64,000 bases of DNA from Algoriphagus sp. (lineage in GTDB: Bacteria > Bacteroidota > Bacteroidia > Cytophagales > Cyclobacteriaceae). Of this stretch, positions 18,110 to 27,472 are shown one piece after another. The stretch covers positions 248,001-312,000 of the forward strand of contig JAQSDM010000009.1 in assembly GCA_029945945.1 (NCBI GenBank). Direction: 5' to 3'. How positions within the stretch are numbered: the first letter of the stretch is position 1; each line of letters starts with the position of its first letter. The notes under the pieces are model-generated. The model was not told the origin of the DNA and did not search any database. It saw only the letters and a list, made by a program, of their open reading frames with translations. The position numbers were made by a program, and so were the translations under genes.

Positions 18110-20497
18110 ATGAGTATTGATCAGGAGGAAAAAGACTTTTTCCAAGAAGAAGAGAGCAGTTTTGACATCAAAGCACTTTTGCCCAAAATTCTTAACATTT
18201 GGCCATGGATTTTGGGTAGTTTAATCCTGTTTTCAGGACTTTCTTATTATTATACCGAAACTACCACCCCGTCATACAGAGTTTCATCTAAGTTTTTCAT
18301 AAAAGAGAATGAGAAAGCAATCTCATTCTTTGAAAACCCGGCAATGGGAGAAGATCAGGGTTTGGGTATCACAAATGAAACAATAATCCTTAAATCAAGA
18401 CCAATAGCAGACGCTACTTTAAGCAAATTGGATTTTGATGTGGAATATTTTGAGGATGGCACATTCATCAAAAGAGAAACTTATCGAAAAACTCCAATAG
18501 TAGTAGAAGCAGACTGGAAATCTCCTCAATTACTTCATGGTTTGGTCCGGGTTAATTGGAAAAGTGCTACAGATTACACCCTTGTGTTTGAAGAGGAGGG
18601 TTATACGCAACTTCTCCCCAATGGTAGCACCACAAGCGTTCAAAAACCCGAAAGTAAGACTTTCAAATTTGGAGAATGGGCTGAAACGCCACACTTCAAA
18701 CTTAAGATCAGCAATGCTTCCGGACAGGTATCAGGCACTTCCATGTTCATCCTTCGGGACAGAGAATACCTGATCAATAATTACTCTTATGGCTTGATTG
18801 TGGAATTATCCCAGAAAAATTCTTCGATTCTGGATCTAAGTTTAATTGTTCCCAACAGAGAAAAAGGTGAAAAATACCTCGATGCCTTAATGGAAACGTA
18901 TTTGGAACTTGAACTTTTTGAAAAAAATGAAATAGCTAATCGAACGATTAATTTCATAGATAGCCAAGTTGCAGGAGTTTCTGATTCCCTTACCTTCTTT
19001 GAGGATAAATTGCAGAACTACAGGTCAGAAAATAAAATCTACAACCTTAGCAATGAAAGCTCGACAGTTTTTACCCAACTCACTGAGATCGAAACCCAAC
19101 TTTCTCAAGAAAATCTGAAAAGGCGTTATTATCAAACACTTCAGGATTACTTGGTGAGAGAGAACTATACTGAAATAATGGTTCCATCCGGATTGGGAAT
19201 TGATGATCCGTACTTAAATGGGTTGATTGAGAATTTATTATCTGTTCAAGTTGAAAGATCTCGTTTGATGGCGACTCAAACAGAATTGTCTCCTGCTGTA
19301 AGGGAAGCAAATAAAAACCTTACTGATCTCAACAAATCTATTCGAGAAATCTTGAAAAATGTGGATTTGAATAATAGGATGACGATAGCTGATCTTGAAA
19401 ATAGAAAAGCTTCAATCGAAGCTTCTTTCAGATCCTTGCCAGAAGCCGAGCAAAATCTGATTAGAATTCAGCGTCAAGCAACATTGAATGAAAACATTTA
19501 CAATTTTCTTTCTGAGAAAAGGGCTGAATCTGCAATATCTAAAGCCTCAAATACGCCAAGCAATAAAATCATAGAATATGCCAGAGCAGGCATGCTTCAG
19601 GTAAGTCCAAAACCAGTCAGGAATTACCTCGCTGCTATTTTAATAGGGTTACTGATTCCGATTTTGTTTGTTATAGGAAAAGAATTTTTCCAAACCAAAA
19701 TCGAGGAGCCAAAGTTTCTTGAAAAAAGACTCAAAATTCCTGTTTTATCTACCATTCTTCATAATAAAACAAATGAGAACCTGGTGGTTTTCAAAGCTGG
19801 TAAAACAGGAATTGCGGAAGGGTTCAGATCACTACGATCAAACATTAAGTTTCTTGTCCCAAAGGAAAAGCAGCTTACTTTCATGATTACCTCAACCATT
19901 TCCGGAGAAGGGAAGACGTTTTGCGCGATGAACCTTGCCTCCGTTTATTCTCTAACAGGGAAGAAGACAATCCTTGTCGGATGTGATATGAGGAAGCCAA
20001 AAATATTTGAAGATTTTGGTCTGAAGAATGATGTCGGACTTTCTACTTATTTGAGTGGACAGGAAGATGACTTTAAAAAAGTAATCAAGTCTTCCGGATA
20101 TGAAAACCTGGATCTGATTGTGTCTGGCCCGATTCCTCCCAATCCATCTGAATTGCTTTTTACCAGCAACTTCGAAAAACTAGTGAATGAATTAAGAAAG
20201 GAATATGATGTAGTGATTTTGGATACTCCGCCGGTTGGTTTGGTGTCTGAAACTCTTGATTTATTGACTTTGGTAGATTTTACGCTATTCGTATTCCGTC
20301 AGAATTACAGTCAAAAAATATTTATTGACGCGGTAAACGGACTCAGGGAACAAAAAGGAGTTAAAAACATTTATGCCATTTTTAATGGGCTGGATTCCAG
20401 CAAAATCTCTTACGGAGGGTATGGGTACTCATATGGCTATGGGTATGGATATTATGAGGATGAGAATAAGAAGAGGAATAAAAAATTAGGCATTTAA
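18110..20497 (+). CDS. Wzc-like bacterial tyrosine kinase with chain-length domain
   Basis: 795 residues. Wzz domain: membrane helix near 30-50 (IWPWILGSLILFSGLSYYY), long periplasmic coiled coil (about 260-470), second helix near 505-525 (YLAAILIGLLIPILFVIG). Cytoplasmic BY-kinase: Walker A TISGEGKTF (about 597-605), Walker A' VGCDMRKP (about 622), Walker B VVILDTPP (about 701). The C-terminus has a tyrosine cluster (YGGYGYSYGYGYGYYED, about 771-787), the autophosphorylation tail expected of this family. It controls export and chain length together with the Wza protein upstream. The fused layout (domain plus kinase) is normal in Gram-negatives. Confidence 0.94.
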   Translation: MSIDQEEKDFFQEEESSFDIKALLPKILNIWPWILGSLILFSGLSYYYTETTTPSYRVSSKFFIKENEKAISFFENPAMGEDQGLGITNETIILKSRPIADATLSKLDFDVEYFEDGTFIKRETYRKTPIVVEADWKSPQLLHGLVRVNWKSATDYTLVFEEEGYTQLLPNGSTTSVQKPESKTFKFGEWAETPHFKLKISNASGQVSGTSMFILRDREYLINNYSYGLIVELSQKNSSILDLSLIVPNREKGEKYLDALMETYLELELFEKNEIANRTINFIDSQVAGVSDSLTFFEDKLQNYRSENKIYNLSNESSTVFTQLTEIETQLSQENLKRRYYQTLQDYLVRENYTEIMVPSGLGIDDPYLNGLIENLLSVQVERSRLMATQTELSPAVREANKNLTDLNKSIREILKNVDLNNRMTIADLENRKASIEASFRSLPEAEQNLIRIQRQATLNENIYNFLSEKRAESAISKASNTPSNKIIEYARAGMLQVSPKPVRNYLAAILIGLLIPILFVIGKEFFQTKIEEPKFLEKRLKIPVLSTILHNKTNENLVVFKAGKTGIAEGFRSLRSNIKFLVPKEKQLTFMITSTISGEGKTFCAMNLASVYSLTGKKTILVGCDMRKPKIFEDFGLKNDVGLSTYLSGQEDDFKKVIKSSGYENLDLIVSGPIPPNPSELLFTSNFEKLVNELRKEYDVVILDTPPVGLVSETLDLLTLVDFTLFVFRQNYSQKIFIDAVNGLREQKGVKNIYAIFNGLDSSKISYGGYGYSYGYGYGYYEDENKKRNKKLGI

Positions 20498-20506
20498 GAA
20501 ATCGTT

Positions 20507-22300
20507 TTGAATAAATTAATAAAAAAGTATTTCAGGTATTTTTCATTTTTCTATGAATACCTGGGGTATAAATTATTTATCCTCCTTTCTTCCAGTCTTT
20601 TAGTAGGCTTATTGGATGGATTTGGATTAGCCTTGTTTATACCGGTCTTTCAGGTTGCCTCTGAAGGCATCACACCAGAAAGCAAAGAAGGGCTTGGTTC
20701 ACTTTCATTTCTTTTGGATGGGATTGAATCATTTGGTTTTGGGTTGAACCTGAATGTTATCCTGGCATCCATGATGATCTTGTTTGTGTTGAAGTCCATC
20801 GTTAAATTTTACGACGGGGTTTACAAAACTAGACTCCAAATGGAGTTTGTCAAGAAGTTGAGGTTTGAAATGGTAGACGGGCTTGAGGGAATGAGTTTTA
20901 AAAACTTTGTCAATCTCGATGCAGGCAAGATTCAGAATACGCTTTCAGGAGAAGTTTTTAAGGTTACTTACAGTTTTCTTACCTATTTCACCACCATTCA
21001 AAATGTGATTTTATTGCTGGTGTATATCACCCTTGCAATGTTATCAAATTTCCAGTTTGCGATTCTGGTAAGTATTGGAGGATTTCTCTCAAATTTCCTT
21101 TTCAAGTTCATATTCAAGTTTACGGAGAAAGCATCAGTTGGAGTGACGGCTTATAATCATGAATTCCAATCCTATTTGATTCAGGCAGTTCATAATTATA
21201 AATACCTGAAAGCCACTGATTATTTTTCAAAGTATAAACTCAAGCTTAAAGAAATTATAAATTCAATTGAGCTTCAGCAAAAGAAAATAGGAGTTTACTC
21301 ATCTTTTATGTCAAGTACGAGAGAACCTGTGGTTCTTTTGGTTGTCATTTTGGTCATTCTGATACAGGTAAACTTGATGGGCGGACAGATCTCGTCTATC
21401 ATGGTAAGTTTATTATTTTTCTACAGAGCATTGAATTACGTCATCAGCCTTCAAACCAGTTGGCAGGGATTTGTTTCACATTATGGGGGTATTGTTGCTT
21501 CAATGGAACTGATGAATGATTTCAGGGACAAAAAAGAAGACCCGGGAAAACCTGAGAAAATTAAAAAACTTGAAACCATTAAAATTGATAAACTTAAGTT
21601 TGCCTACAACCCAAAGATCCCTGTTCTTAATCAGGTAAATTTGGATATAGAAAGACTGAAAACATTGGCTCTTGTCGGTGGAAGTGGCAGTGGAAAGACT
21701 ACAATGGTCAACTTGATAATTGGACTTTTACAGCCAACCGAAGGGAAAATTATAATAAATGGAAAAGCAAGGAGTGAATTTGACATCGCTTCCTATAGGA
21801 GGAGATTTGGATATATCACCCAAGAACCTGTCATCTTTAATGACAATATTTTCAATAATGTCACTTTTTGGGATGATAAAACTTCCGAAAACGTCGCAAG
21901 GTTTAATCAGGCAATAAAACTCGCCAACATAGACTCCTTCGTTGAAGGACTTCCGAATAAGGATGAAACAAAGCTTGGTGACAATGGTATGCTGATTTCC
22001 GGTGGGCAGAAACAGCGTATTTCGATCGCAAGGGAGTTATATAAGGAAGTAGATGTATTGATTTTGGACGAAGCAACTTCAGCTCTAGACAGCGAAACTG
22101 AGCGGTCAATTCAAGAAAATATTGACAATCTCCGAGGAAAATATACCATCATCATCGTAGCTCATAGACTAAGTACTGTGAAAAAGGCTGATAAGATTCT
22201 TGTTTTGGAGGCAGGTGATGTAGTGGGCGAGGGAACTTTTGAAGAATTAATAGCGAAAAGTCGCTCATTTAAGCGAATGGTAGAGCTTCAGGAGTTTTGA
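20507..22300 (+). CDS. ABC exporter, lipid-linked oligosaccharide flippase-like (PglK/MsbA type)
   Basis: 597 residues, TTG start. An exporter-type membrane domain with about six helices (residues 1-330) is fused to an ATPase: Walker A GGSGSGKTT (about 391), Q-loop YITQEPVIF, signature ISGGQKQRIS (about 497), Walker B VLILDEATSALD (about 517), H-loop VAHRLST (about 551). It lies 9 bases after wzc and 4 bases into the next glycosyltransferase. In Campylobacter, PglK of this type flips undecaprenyl-linked glycan. No MOP-type Wzx is found in the window, so this protein may be the flippase; lipid A or drug export cannot be excluded from sequence alone. Confidence 0.83.
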   Translation: MNKLIKKYFRYFSFFYEYLGYKLFILLSSSLLVGLLDGFGLALFIPVFQVASEGITPESKEGLGSLSFLLDGIESFGFGLNLNVILASMMILFVLKSIVKFYDGVYKTRLQMEFVKKLRFEMVDGLEGMSFKNFVNLDAGKIQNTLSGEVFKVTYSFLTYFTTIQNVILLLVYITLAMLSNFQFAILVSIGGFLSNFLFKFIFKFTEKASVGVTAYNHEFQSYLIQAVHNYKYLKATDYFSKYKLKLKEIINSIELQQKKIGVYSSFMSSTREPVVLLVVILVILIQVNLMGGQISSIMVSLLFFYRALNYVISLQTSWQGFVSHYGGIVASMELMNDFRDKKEDPGKPEKIKKLETIKIDKLKFAYNPKIPVLNQVNLDIERLKTLALVGGSGSGKTTMVNLIIGLLQPTEGKIIINGKARSEFDIASYRRRFGYITQEPVIFNDNIFNNVTFWDDKTSENVARFNQAIKLANIDSFVEGLPNKDETKLGDNGMLISGGQKQRISIARELYKEVDVLILDEATSALDSETERSIQENIDNLRGKYTIIIVAHRLSTVKKADKILVLEAGDVVGEGTFEELIAKSRSFKRMVELQEF

Positions 22301-23412
22301 GTTCCTATAATTCATCCATGCTCAGAACAAAAATTTTAATTTCCTCGATTGGTTTGCCATCTCAATCAATTGGAAGTTGGGTAGTGAGAATTCAGAAGTT
22401 TCAGGAAAACCTGAATTATTTCGATTATATTCTTTCTCCAACTTCGAAAGAAGATCAATCATTACTTTTTTGTAGAAAAAATGACCTGAAAATTTGGCAA
22501 AAGCTTTACCCCAAAAACACTAAAACCAATTTAAGAGCTGAGCAATATCTTTTTGCACTGAAAAAAATAGCAGAAAAAGGAAATCCCATGCAGGTTTTGG
22601 TCATGGATGACCGTTCCTTGCTCGACTCAGTTGTGTTATTCAAGCCGCAGTTACCCAAGGGATCCGAAATTTGTTTTTCATACCACGGTCATTCATTGGC
22701 CTTGCCCAATTGGGTAATGGATAATACAGATAAAGTTTTCTTTTTGACTATAGCGGGATACAAGAAAAGCCTTGAAATAAATTACCAATTTACACCTCAG
22801 ACTTTCATTGTGGGAAATGGCGTGGTTGGGGATCAGTTTTTTCCTTTATCCAAACAAGAAAAAGGAATTCAGAGAGAGAGTTTAGGATATTCTCCCGATG
22901 ATAGGATTTTAGTTTGGATGGCTAATTCACGTCCGGTTAAAGGATTTCATCTGTTTAAAAAAATCGCTGTTAAGCTTCTTGAAAAATATCCAGACTTAAA
23001 AATTATCAGTATTGGGCATGAAACTGACCCCACTATCCATCATCAAAATTGGAAACAGGCAGGAAGGTTAGCTCACAAAGATTTGCCCGGATATCTCCAA
23101 ATCGGAGATATTTATTTTTTCACATCACTTTGGCAAGAAGGATTTGGTCTTTCTTTAGCAGAAGCTGTTAAATCGGGAAATTGGGTGCTTTCCTCAGCTT
23201 TAGGAGGTATTCCTGAAGTCCTTCAAGGTTGCAGAAAAGCAGTCTTTGTGGAGGAACCAAATATTGTCAATTCCTGGATTCAGGGATTTGAATCTTTGCT
23301 TGAAAAGAAGCAGGCTGATACGTTTCCAGATCAGGAATACTTTAATTGGTTGAAAACATGGCACGAATACTCGGATTGGGAGCAAAGATATTTCAAAGCA
23401 CTGATCGATTGA
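22297..23412 (+). CDS. family 4 glycosyltransferase
   Basis: 371 residues, GT-B fold. The C-terminal half has VWMANSRPVKGFHLFKKIAVKLLE, LPGYLQIGDIYFFTS and the EGFGLSLAEAVKSG block with the ExFGxxxxE-type nucleotide-sugar site, followed by LGGIPEVL. The N-terminal acceptor half is less conserved. Start: TTG 22297 overlaps the previous stop (TTGA); ATG 22318 is an equally good choice. No membrane segment. It ends one base before the asnB-type gene. Confidence 0.82.
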   Translation: MSSYNSSMLRTKILISSIGLPSQSIGSWVVRIQKFQENLNYFDYILSPTSKEDQSLLFCRKNDLKIWQKLYPKNTKTNLRAEQYLFALKKIAEKGNPMQVLVMDDRSLLDSVVLFKPQLPKGSEICFSYHGHSLALPNWVMDNTDKVFFLTIAGYKKSLEINYQFTPQTFIVGNGVVGDQFFPLSKQEKGIQRESLGYSPDDRILVWMANSRPVKGFHLFKKIAVKLLEKYPDLKIISIGHETDPTIHHQNWKQAGRLAHKDLPGYLQIGDIYFFTSLWQEGFGLSLAEAVKSGNWVLSSALGGIPEVLQGCRKAVFVEEPNIVNSWIQGFESLLEKKQADTFPDQEYFNWLKTWHEYSDWEQRYFKALID

Positions 23413-23413
23413 T

Positions 23414-25309
23414 ATGTGTGGAATAGCGGGGATTTATAGAGCGAATGGGAGTGTTTCTGACAAAGAAACAGCACTGATGACTACTGCCCTGAATTTTCAA
23501 CATCACAGAGGTCCGGATGCAACTGGTATTTTTAACTCAGAAAAGCTTGTTTTGGGTCATAATCGCTTATCGATTATTGACTTGTCACATGAGGCAGATC
23601 AACCCTTGTATCGCGAGGATTTGGGACTCAGGATTGCATTTAATGGTGAGATTTATAATTACAAACTCCTTAAGAAAGAATTAGAGAAAAGTGGATACAC
23701 TTTTTATACCACCTCTGATACTGAAGTTCTGTTGGCGGGTTATCATGCATTCGGCTCTGAGATTTGTTCCAAGTTGGTGGGGATGTTTGCTTTTGCGATT
23801 TGGGACGAAAAGAAAGAGGAGTTATTCCTGGCTAGAGATCGATTTGGTGAAAAGCCTGTTTTTTTTATCAGGGAAAATCAAAACTTGTTCTTTGCTTCTG
23901 AGCTCAACGCTCTTAGAACACTATATAACAAGCCACTCCAAATCAATCATAATGCAGTTATTGATCTTTTAGAATACTTGTACATTAACCTTCATCATAC
24001 GATCTATTCGGAGGTCTCTGTTTTTCCACCGGGAAACTGGTTGCTTATTGATGAGAATGGAGTTTTTTCTCAAAAGGAATATTATAAATTTCCCACAAAA
24101 GTAAAGGAGCCGATAGATTTTCAGGAACTTAAAAAAGCGACAAAAGAAAAGTTATTCCAAACTGTCGAGAGGGAGCTCAATGCAGATGTACCGGTAGCAA
24201 GTTTTCTTAGCTCAGGAGTGGATTCAGGATTGATTACAGCTATAGCTCATGAAATCAAGCCGGATATCAGGGCCGTGACAATGAGCACGAATGAAGCTGC
24301 TACCGATGAGACAGAAGGTGCGGCGGTATTAGCCAAGAAATTAAACATCAAGCATGAAATTGTTCCGGTAAATACAGATTCACTGGAAGTTTTGGCAAAA
24401 ATTCTGAAGGATATTCAGCCACTTGCTGATGCTTCATTGATCCCAAGTTTTCTGGTAACAGAGCAAGTCAGAGGCCGTTATACGGTGATGCTTTCCGGAG
24501 ATGGTGGTGATGAGATTTTCGGATCTTATAACCGACCCAACCTTTTCCTTTCTCTAAATCAAAAAGGTATTCCTTTCGGAAAAGACATCGTGAACTTTGG
24601 ACTAGGGGTTTCTGATTCCTTTTTTGGGCCAAGAATAAATTCACGGCTAAATGACCGTTCAAGATTGAAGATAGCTGGGTGGGAGGGCTATTTTTCAAGA
24701 CATAATCTTTCCGGTGGCCTTATGAAAAAGGTATTCACGGAGGGAACCGAACAGAATCAACCCAAAAAAATCCTTTTAGGCTTGGTAAATGAATACCTTG
24801 ATAATCCTGAGAAAACAACTTTTGGAGTTGATTTCAAAACCCGGCTTCCTGCTGATTTTTTATTCAAAGTAGATTCATCAGCGATGCACTCTTCAGTGGA
24901 AGTAAGAGCCCCATTTTTGGATCACGAACTTGTTGATTTTCTATTGCAGGTTCCAACTAAATCTTTGATGCCAAATGGGATAGATAAAGAATTGAGTAAG
25001 GCTTTACTTTCAGAATTCAGCGGCACAGATTGGCACCCGCCAAAAAGAGGATTTACGATTCCATACTGGACTTACCTGCAGAACGAATGGGGAGATGCAT
25101 TGGAGACTTTTTTGAAAGAAGGAATTTCAGAAGAGATATTTAAATTCAACAAAGCAGGTATCATTGAACTCCTCCAAACCCATAGAAAAAAAGCTTCAGT
25201 TACCATTGCCAGAATTCTTTTTGGAGTTTTGGTTTTAGAAATCTGGCTCAGAGTTTTTCATTTGAACCAAAAGGAGATTTTTATGGAAAAAATATCGATT
25301 TATAAATGA
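23414..25309 (+). CDS. asparagine synthase-type glutamine amidotransferase (copy 1)
   Basis: 631 residues. Class II glutaminase domain with nucleophile Cys2 (MCGIAGIYRANG), HHRGPDATG, FNGEIYNY and DRFGEKP; synthase domain with PP-loop FLSSGVDSGL (about residue 266) and SGDGGDEIFGSY. All catalytic landmarks look intact. In polysaccharide clusters such proteins (for example WbpS of Pseudomonas O6) are thought to amidate uronic acid carboxyls. It overlaps neuB by 4 bases, so the target could instead be a nonulosonate carboxyl. Housekeeping asparagine synthesis is unlikely, given three divergent copies in one locus. Confidence 0.88.
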   Translation: MCGIAGIYRANGSVSDKETALMTTALNFQHHRGPDATGIFNSEKLVLGHNRLSIIDLSHEADQPLYREDLGLRIAFNGEIYNYKLLKKELEKSGYTFYTTSDTEVLLAGYHAFGSEICSKLVGMFAFAIWDEKKEELFLARDRFGEKPVFFIRENQNLFFASELNALRTLYNKPLQINHNAVIDLLEYLYINLHHTIYSEVSVFPPGNWLLIDENGVFSQKEYYKFPTKVKEPIDFQELKKATKEKLFQTVERELNADVPVASFLSSGVDSGLITAIAHEIKPDIRAVTMSTNEAATDETEGAAVLAKKLNIKHEIVPVNTDSLEVLAKILKDIQPLADASLIPSFLVTEQVRGRYTVMLSGDGGDEIFGSYNRPNLFLSLNQKGIPFGKDIVNFGLGVSDSFFGPRINSRLNDRSRLKIAGWEGYFSRHNLSGGLMKKVFTEGTEQNQPKKILLGLVNEYLDNPEKTTFGVDFKTRLPADFLFKVDSSAMHSSVEVRAPFLDHELVDFLLQVPTKSLMPNGIDKELSKALLSEFSGTDWHPPKRGFTIPYWTYLQNEWGDALETFLKEGISEEIFKFNKAGIIELLQTHRKKASVTIARILFGVLVLEIWLRVFHLNQKEIFMEKISIYK

Positions 25310-26301
25310 TCATAGCAGAAATAGCTCAGGCCCATGATGGTAGCCTCGGCACAGCACATGCCTACATTGATGCTTTATCAAACACAGGGGTTGATGCTAT
25401 TAAGTTTCAAACTCATATTGCAGAGGCTGAGAGTTCTGAATTTGAACCTTTTCGGATCAAATTTAGCAAGCAAGATGCTACTCGATTTGAGTATTGGAAA
25501 AGAATGGAGTTCACTCTCGATCAATGGAAAGGTCTCAATGCGCATGCGATCGAAAAGGGACTTGAATTGATTTCTTCGCCATTCAGTAATCTGGCAGTGG
25601 ACTGGCTGGAAGAAGTGGGAGTAAAACGATATAAAATAGGTTCAGGTGAAGTTTCCAATTGGCTGATGCTTGAAAAAATTGCTAAAACAGGCAAACCTGT
25701 GATTCTAAGCTCTGGTATGAGTAGCTGGGAAGAAATGGACAACACAATAGAGTTTTTAAAACCTTACGGGAATCAATTGAGCATTATGCAATGTACAACT
25801 GCATATCCTACTAGGCCTGAACAATGGGGATTAAATGTGATTGGTGAGCTAAGGGATCGATACAATATTCCGGTTGGCTTCTCTGATCACAGTGGTGATA
25901 TTAATGCCTGCCTTGCTGCAGCTTCTCTTGGTGCCGAACTTTTTGAGTTCCATGTTATTTTTGACAAAAGACAATTTGGACCAGATACACCTGCGAGCAT
26001 TACAATAGACCAAACAACTCAATTGACAGCGGGGATCAGACAAATCCAAACTGCATTGAATAGTCCTATCAATAAAGCCAATATTGAATCATATCAGCAA
26101 CTTAAGTCTATTTTTGAGAAGAGTCTGGCAGTGAATAAATCTTTGAAAAAGGGTGAAATCATCACAGTGGATCACCTTGAAAGTAAAAAACCAAAAGGTT
26201 ATGGAATTCCCGCGAAGGAGTTCAAAGAAGTAATCGGTAAAAAGCTGATAAGAGATCTTACTAAATGGGATTTCATCAATTGGTCAGATCTGGAATCGTA
26301 A
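25306..26301 (+). CDS. neuB: N-acetylneuraminate synthase-family enzyme (NeuB-like)
   Basis: 331 residues. The TIM barrel shows MIIAEIAQAHDGS, DAIKFQTHIAEAE, ELISSPFSNLAVDWLEE, YKIGSGE, ILSSGMSSWEEM, QCTTAYPTRPEQWGLN and GFSDHSGDINACLAA, all family landmarks; a short C-terminal antifreeze-like (SAF) domain follows (LKKGEIITVDHLESKKP, about 273-331). NeuB-type enzymes condense an N-acetyl hexose with phosphoenolpyruvate to make a nine-carbon nonulosonic acid. With the hydrolysing epimerase next door and no dehydratase or aminotransferase of the Leg/Pse pathways in the window, N-acetylneuraminic acid is the simplest product, but legionaminic-type products cannot be ruled out. Confidence 0.87.
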   Translation: MIIAEIAQAHDGSLGTAHAYIDALSNTGVDAIKFQTHIAEAESSEFEPFRIKFSKQDATRFEYWKRMEFTLDQWKGLNAHAIEKGLELISSPFSNLAVDWLEEVGVKRYKIGSGEVSNWLMLEKIAKTGKPVILSSGMSSWEEMDNTIEFLKPYGNQLSIMQCTTAYPTRPEQWGLNVIGELRDRYNIPVGFSDHSGDINACLAAASLGAELFEFHVIFDKRQFGPDTPASITIDQTTQLTAGIRQIQTALNSPINKANIESYQQLKSIFEKSLAVNKSLKKGEIITVDHLESKKPKGYGIPAKEFKEVIGKKLIRDLTKWDFINWSDLES

Positions 26302-26309
26302 ATAGCCCC

Positions 26310-27467
26310 ATGAAAAAAAGAAAAATTTGTGTTGTAGTCACTGCAAGACCTTCCTATTCCAGAATTAAGACAGCTCTCAGCGCTATTCAAAAACATCCGG
26401 AACTGGAACTACAACTTGTCGTAGCGGCTTCAGCTTTGCTTGACAGATATGGTTCTGCGGTCAATTACATGACTAAAGACGGCTTTGAAATTGCCGCAAA
26501 AGTATTCAATGTGCTGGAAGGTGAAAATCTTACCGCAGCTGCAAAAACTACCGGGATCGGGATTTTGGAGCTTTCAACTGTATTTGATAATCTCTCTCCG
26601 GATATTGTTGTGACAGTGGCTGATCGATTTGAAACAATGTCAACTGCAATTTCGGCAAGCTATATGAACATTCCCCTGGCACATGTTCAGGGTGGTGAAG
26701 TGACAGGAAACATAGATGAGAAAGTTCGTCACTCTATTACCAAACTTTCAGATTACCATTTTGTAGCCTCTCAGGGAGCCTATGATCGGGTTATCAAATT
26801 AGGTGAAAGTGCTGATTCAGTTTTTAATACCGGTTGCCCAAGTATAGATCTGGCGGCTCAAGTTTCGGAAAGTCCCTCATTTGATTTTGATATTTACAAA
26901 AAGTATGGAGGTGTCGGAGCCGCTCCAAGCCTTGAAAACGGTTATTGGGTAGTGATGCAACATCCAGTTACTACTGAAGTGCACGATGCTAGAGTGCAAA
27001 TTGAGGAGACTCTCCATGCTGCTCACCAACTCAACCAGCCTGTACTTTGGTTTTGGCCAAATGTGGACGCAGGCGCAGATAGTACGAGTACGGGTATTCG
27101 TTCTTTCAGAGAAAAACAATCCTTACACAACTTTCATTTTTTCAAAAATATGGAGCCTGAAGATTTCCTCAGACTTCTGATCAATAGCAAAGGCCTGATA
27201 GGTAATAGCAGCGTGGGAATACGGGAATGTGCCTTTTTGGGTGTTCCGGTGGTCAACATTGGAAGCAGACAAAATGCCCGTGAAAGGGGTCAAAATGTGG
27301 TGGATGTTGGTTACAACAGGGATTTAATTTTGAATGCAATTATGCATCATGATCATGCCGGTAAATCAAAATCCTCAGATACTTATGGGGGAGGAGATGC
27401 AGGAGAAAAAATTGCTCAGCTTCTTGCGGACCTTCCTTTGAAATTTCATAAAACTATTACGTATTAA
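26310..27467 (+). CDS. neuC: UDP-N-acetylglucosamine 2-epimerase, hydrolysing (NeuC-like)
   Basis: About 385 residues. The frame is open from 26265, but that part overlaps neuB; ATG 26310, directly before KKRKICVVVTARPSYSRIK, matches family starts. GT-B-like fold with VTVADRFETMSTAIS, the HVQGGEVTGNIDEKVRHS block, NTGCPSIDLA, QHPVTTEVHDA and LIGNSSVGIRECAFLGVPV. NeuC enzymes hydrolyse UDP-GlcNAc to ManNAc, the NeuB substrate. The NeuC subgroup is preferred over non-hydrolysing WecB by the RPSYSRIK opening and by the neuB-neuA context. Confidence 0.87.
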   Translation: MKKRKICVVVTARPSYSRIKTALSAIQKHPELELQLVVAASALLDRYGSAVNYMTKDGFEIAAKVFNVLEGENLTAAAKTTGIGILELSTVFDNLSPDIVVTVADRFETMSTAISASYMNIPLAHVQGGEVTGNIDEKVRHSITKLSDYHFVASQGAYDRVIKLGESADSVFNTGCPSIDLAAQVSESPSFDFDIYKKYGGVGAAPSLENGYWVVMQHPVTTEVHDARVQIEETLHAAHQLNQPVLWFWPNVDAGADSTSTGIRSFREKQSLHNFHFFKNMEPEDFLRLLINSKGLIGNSSVGIRECAFLGVPVVNIGSRQNARERGQNVVDVGYNRDLILNAIMHHDHAGKSKSSDTYGGGDAGEKIAQLLADLPLKFHKTITY

Positions 27468-27472
27468 TTACA

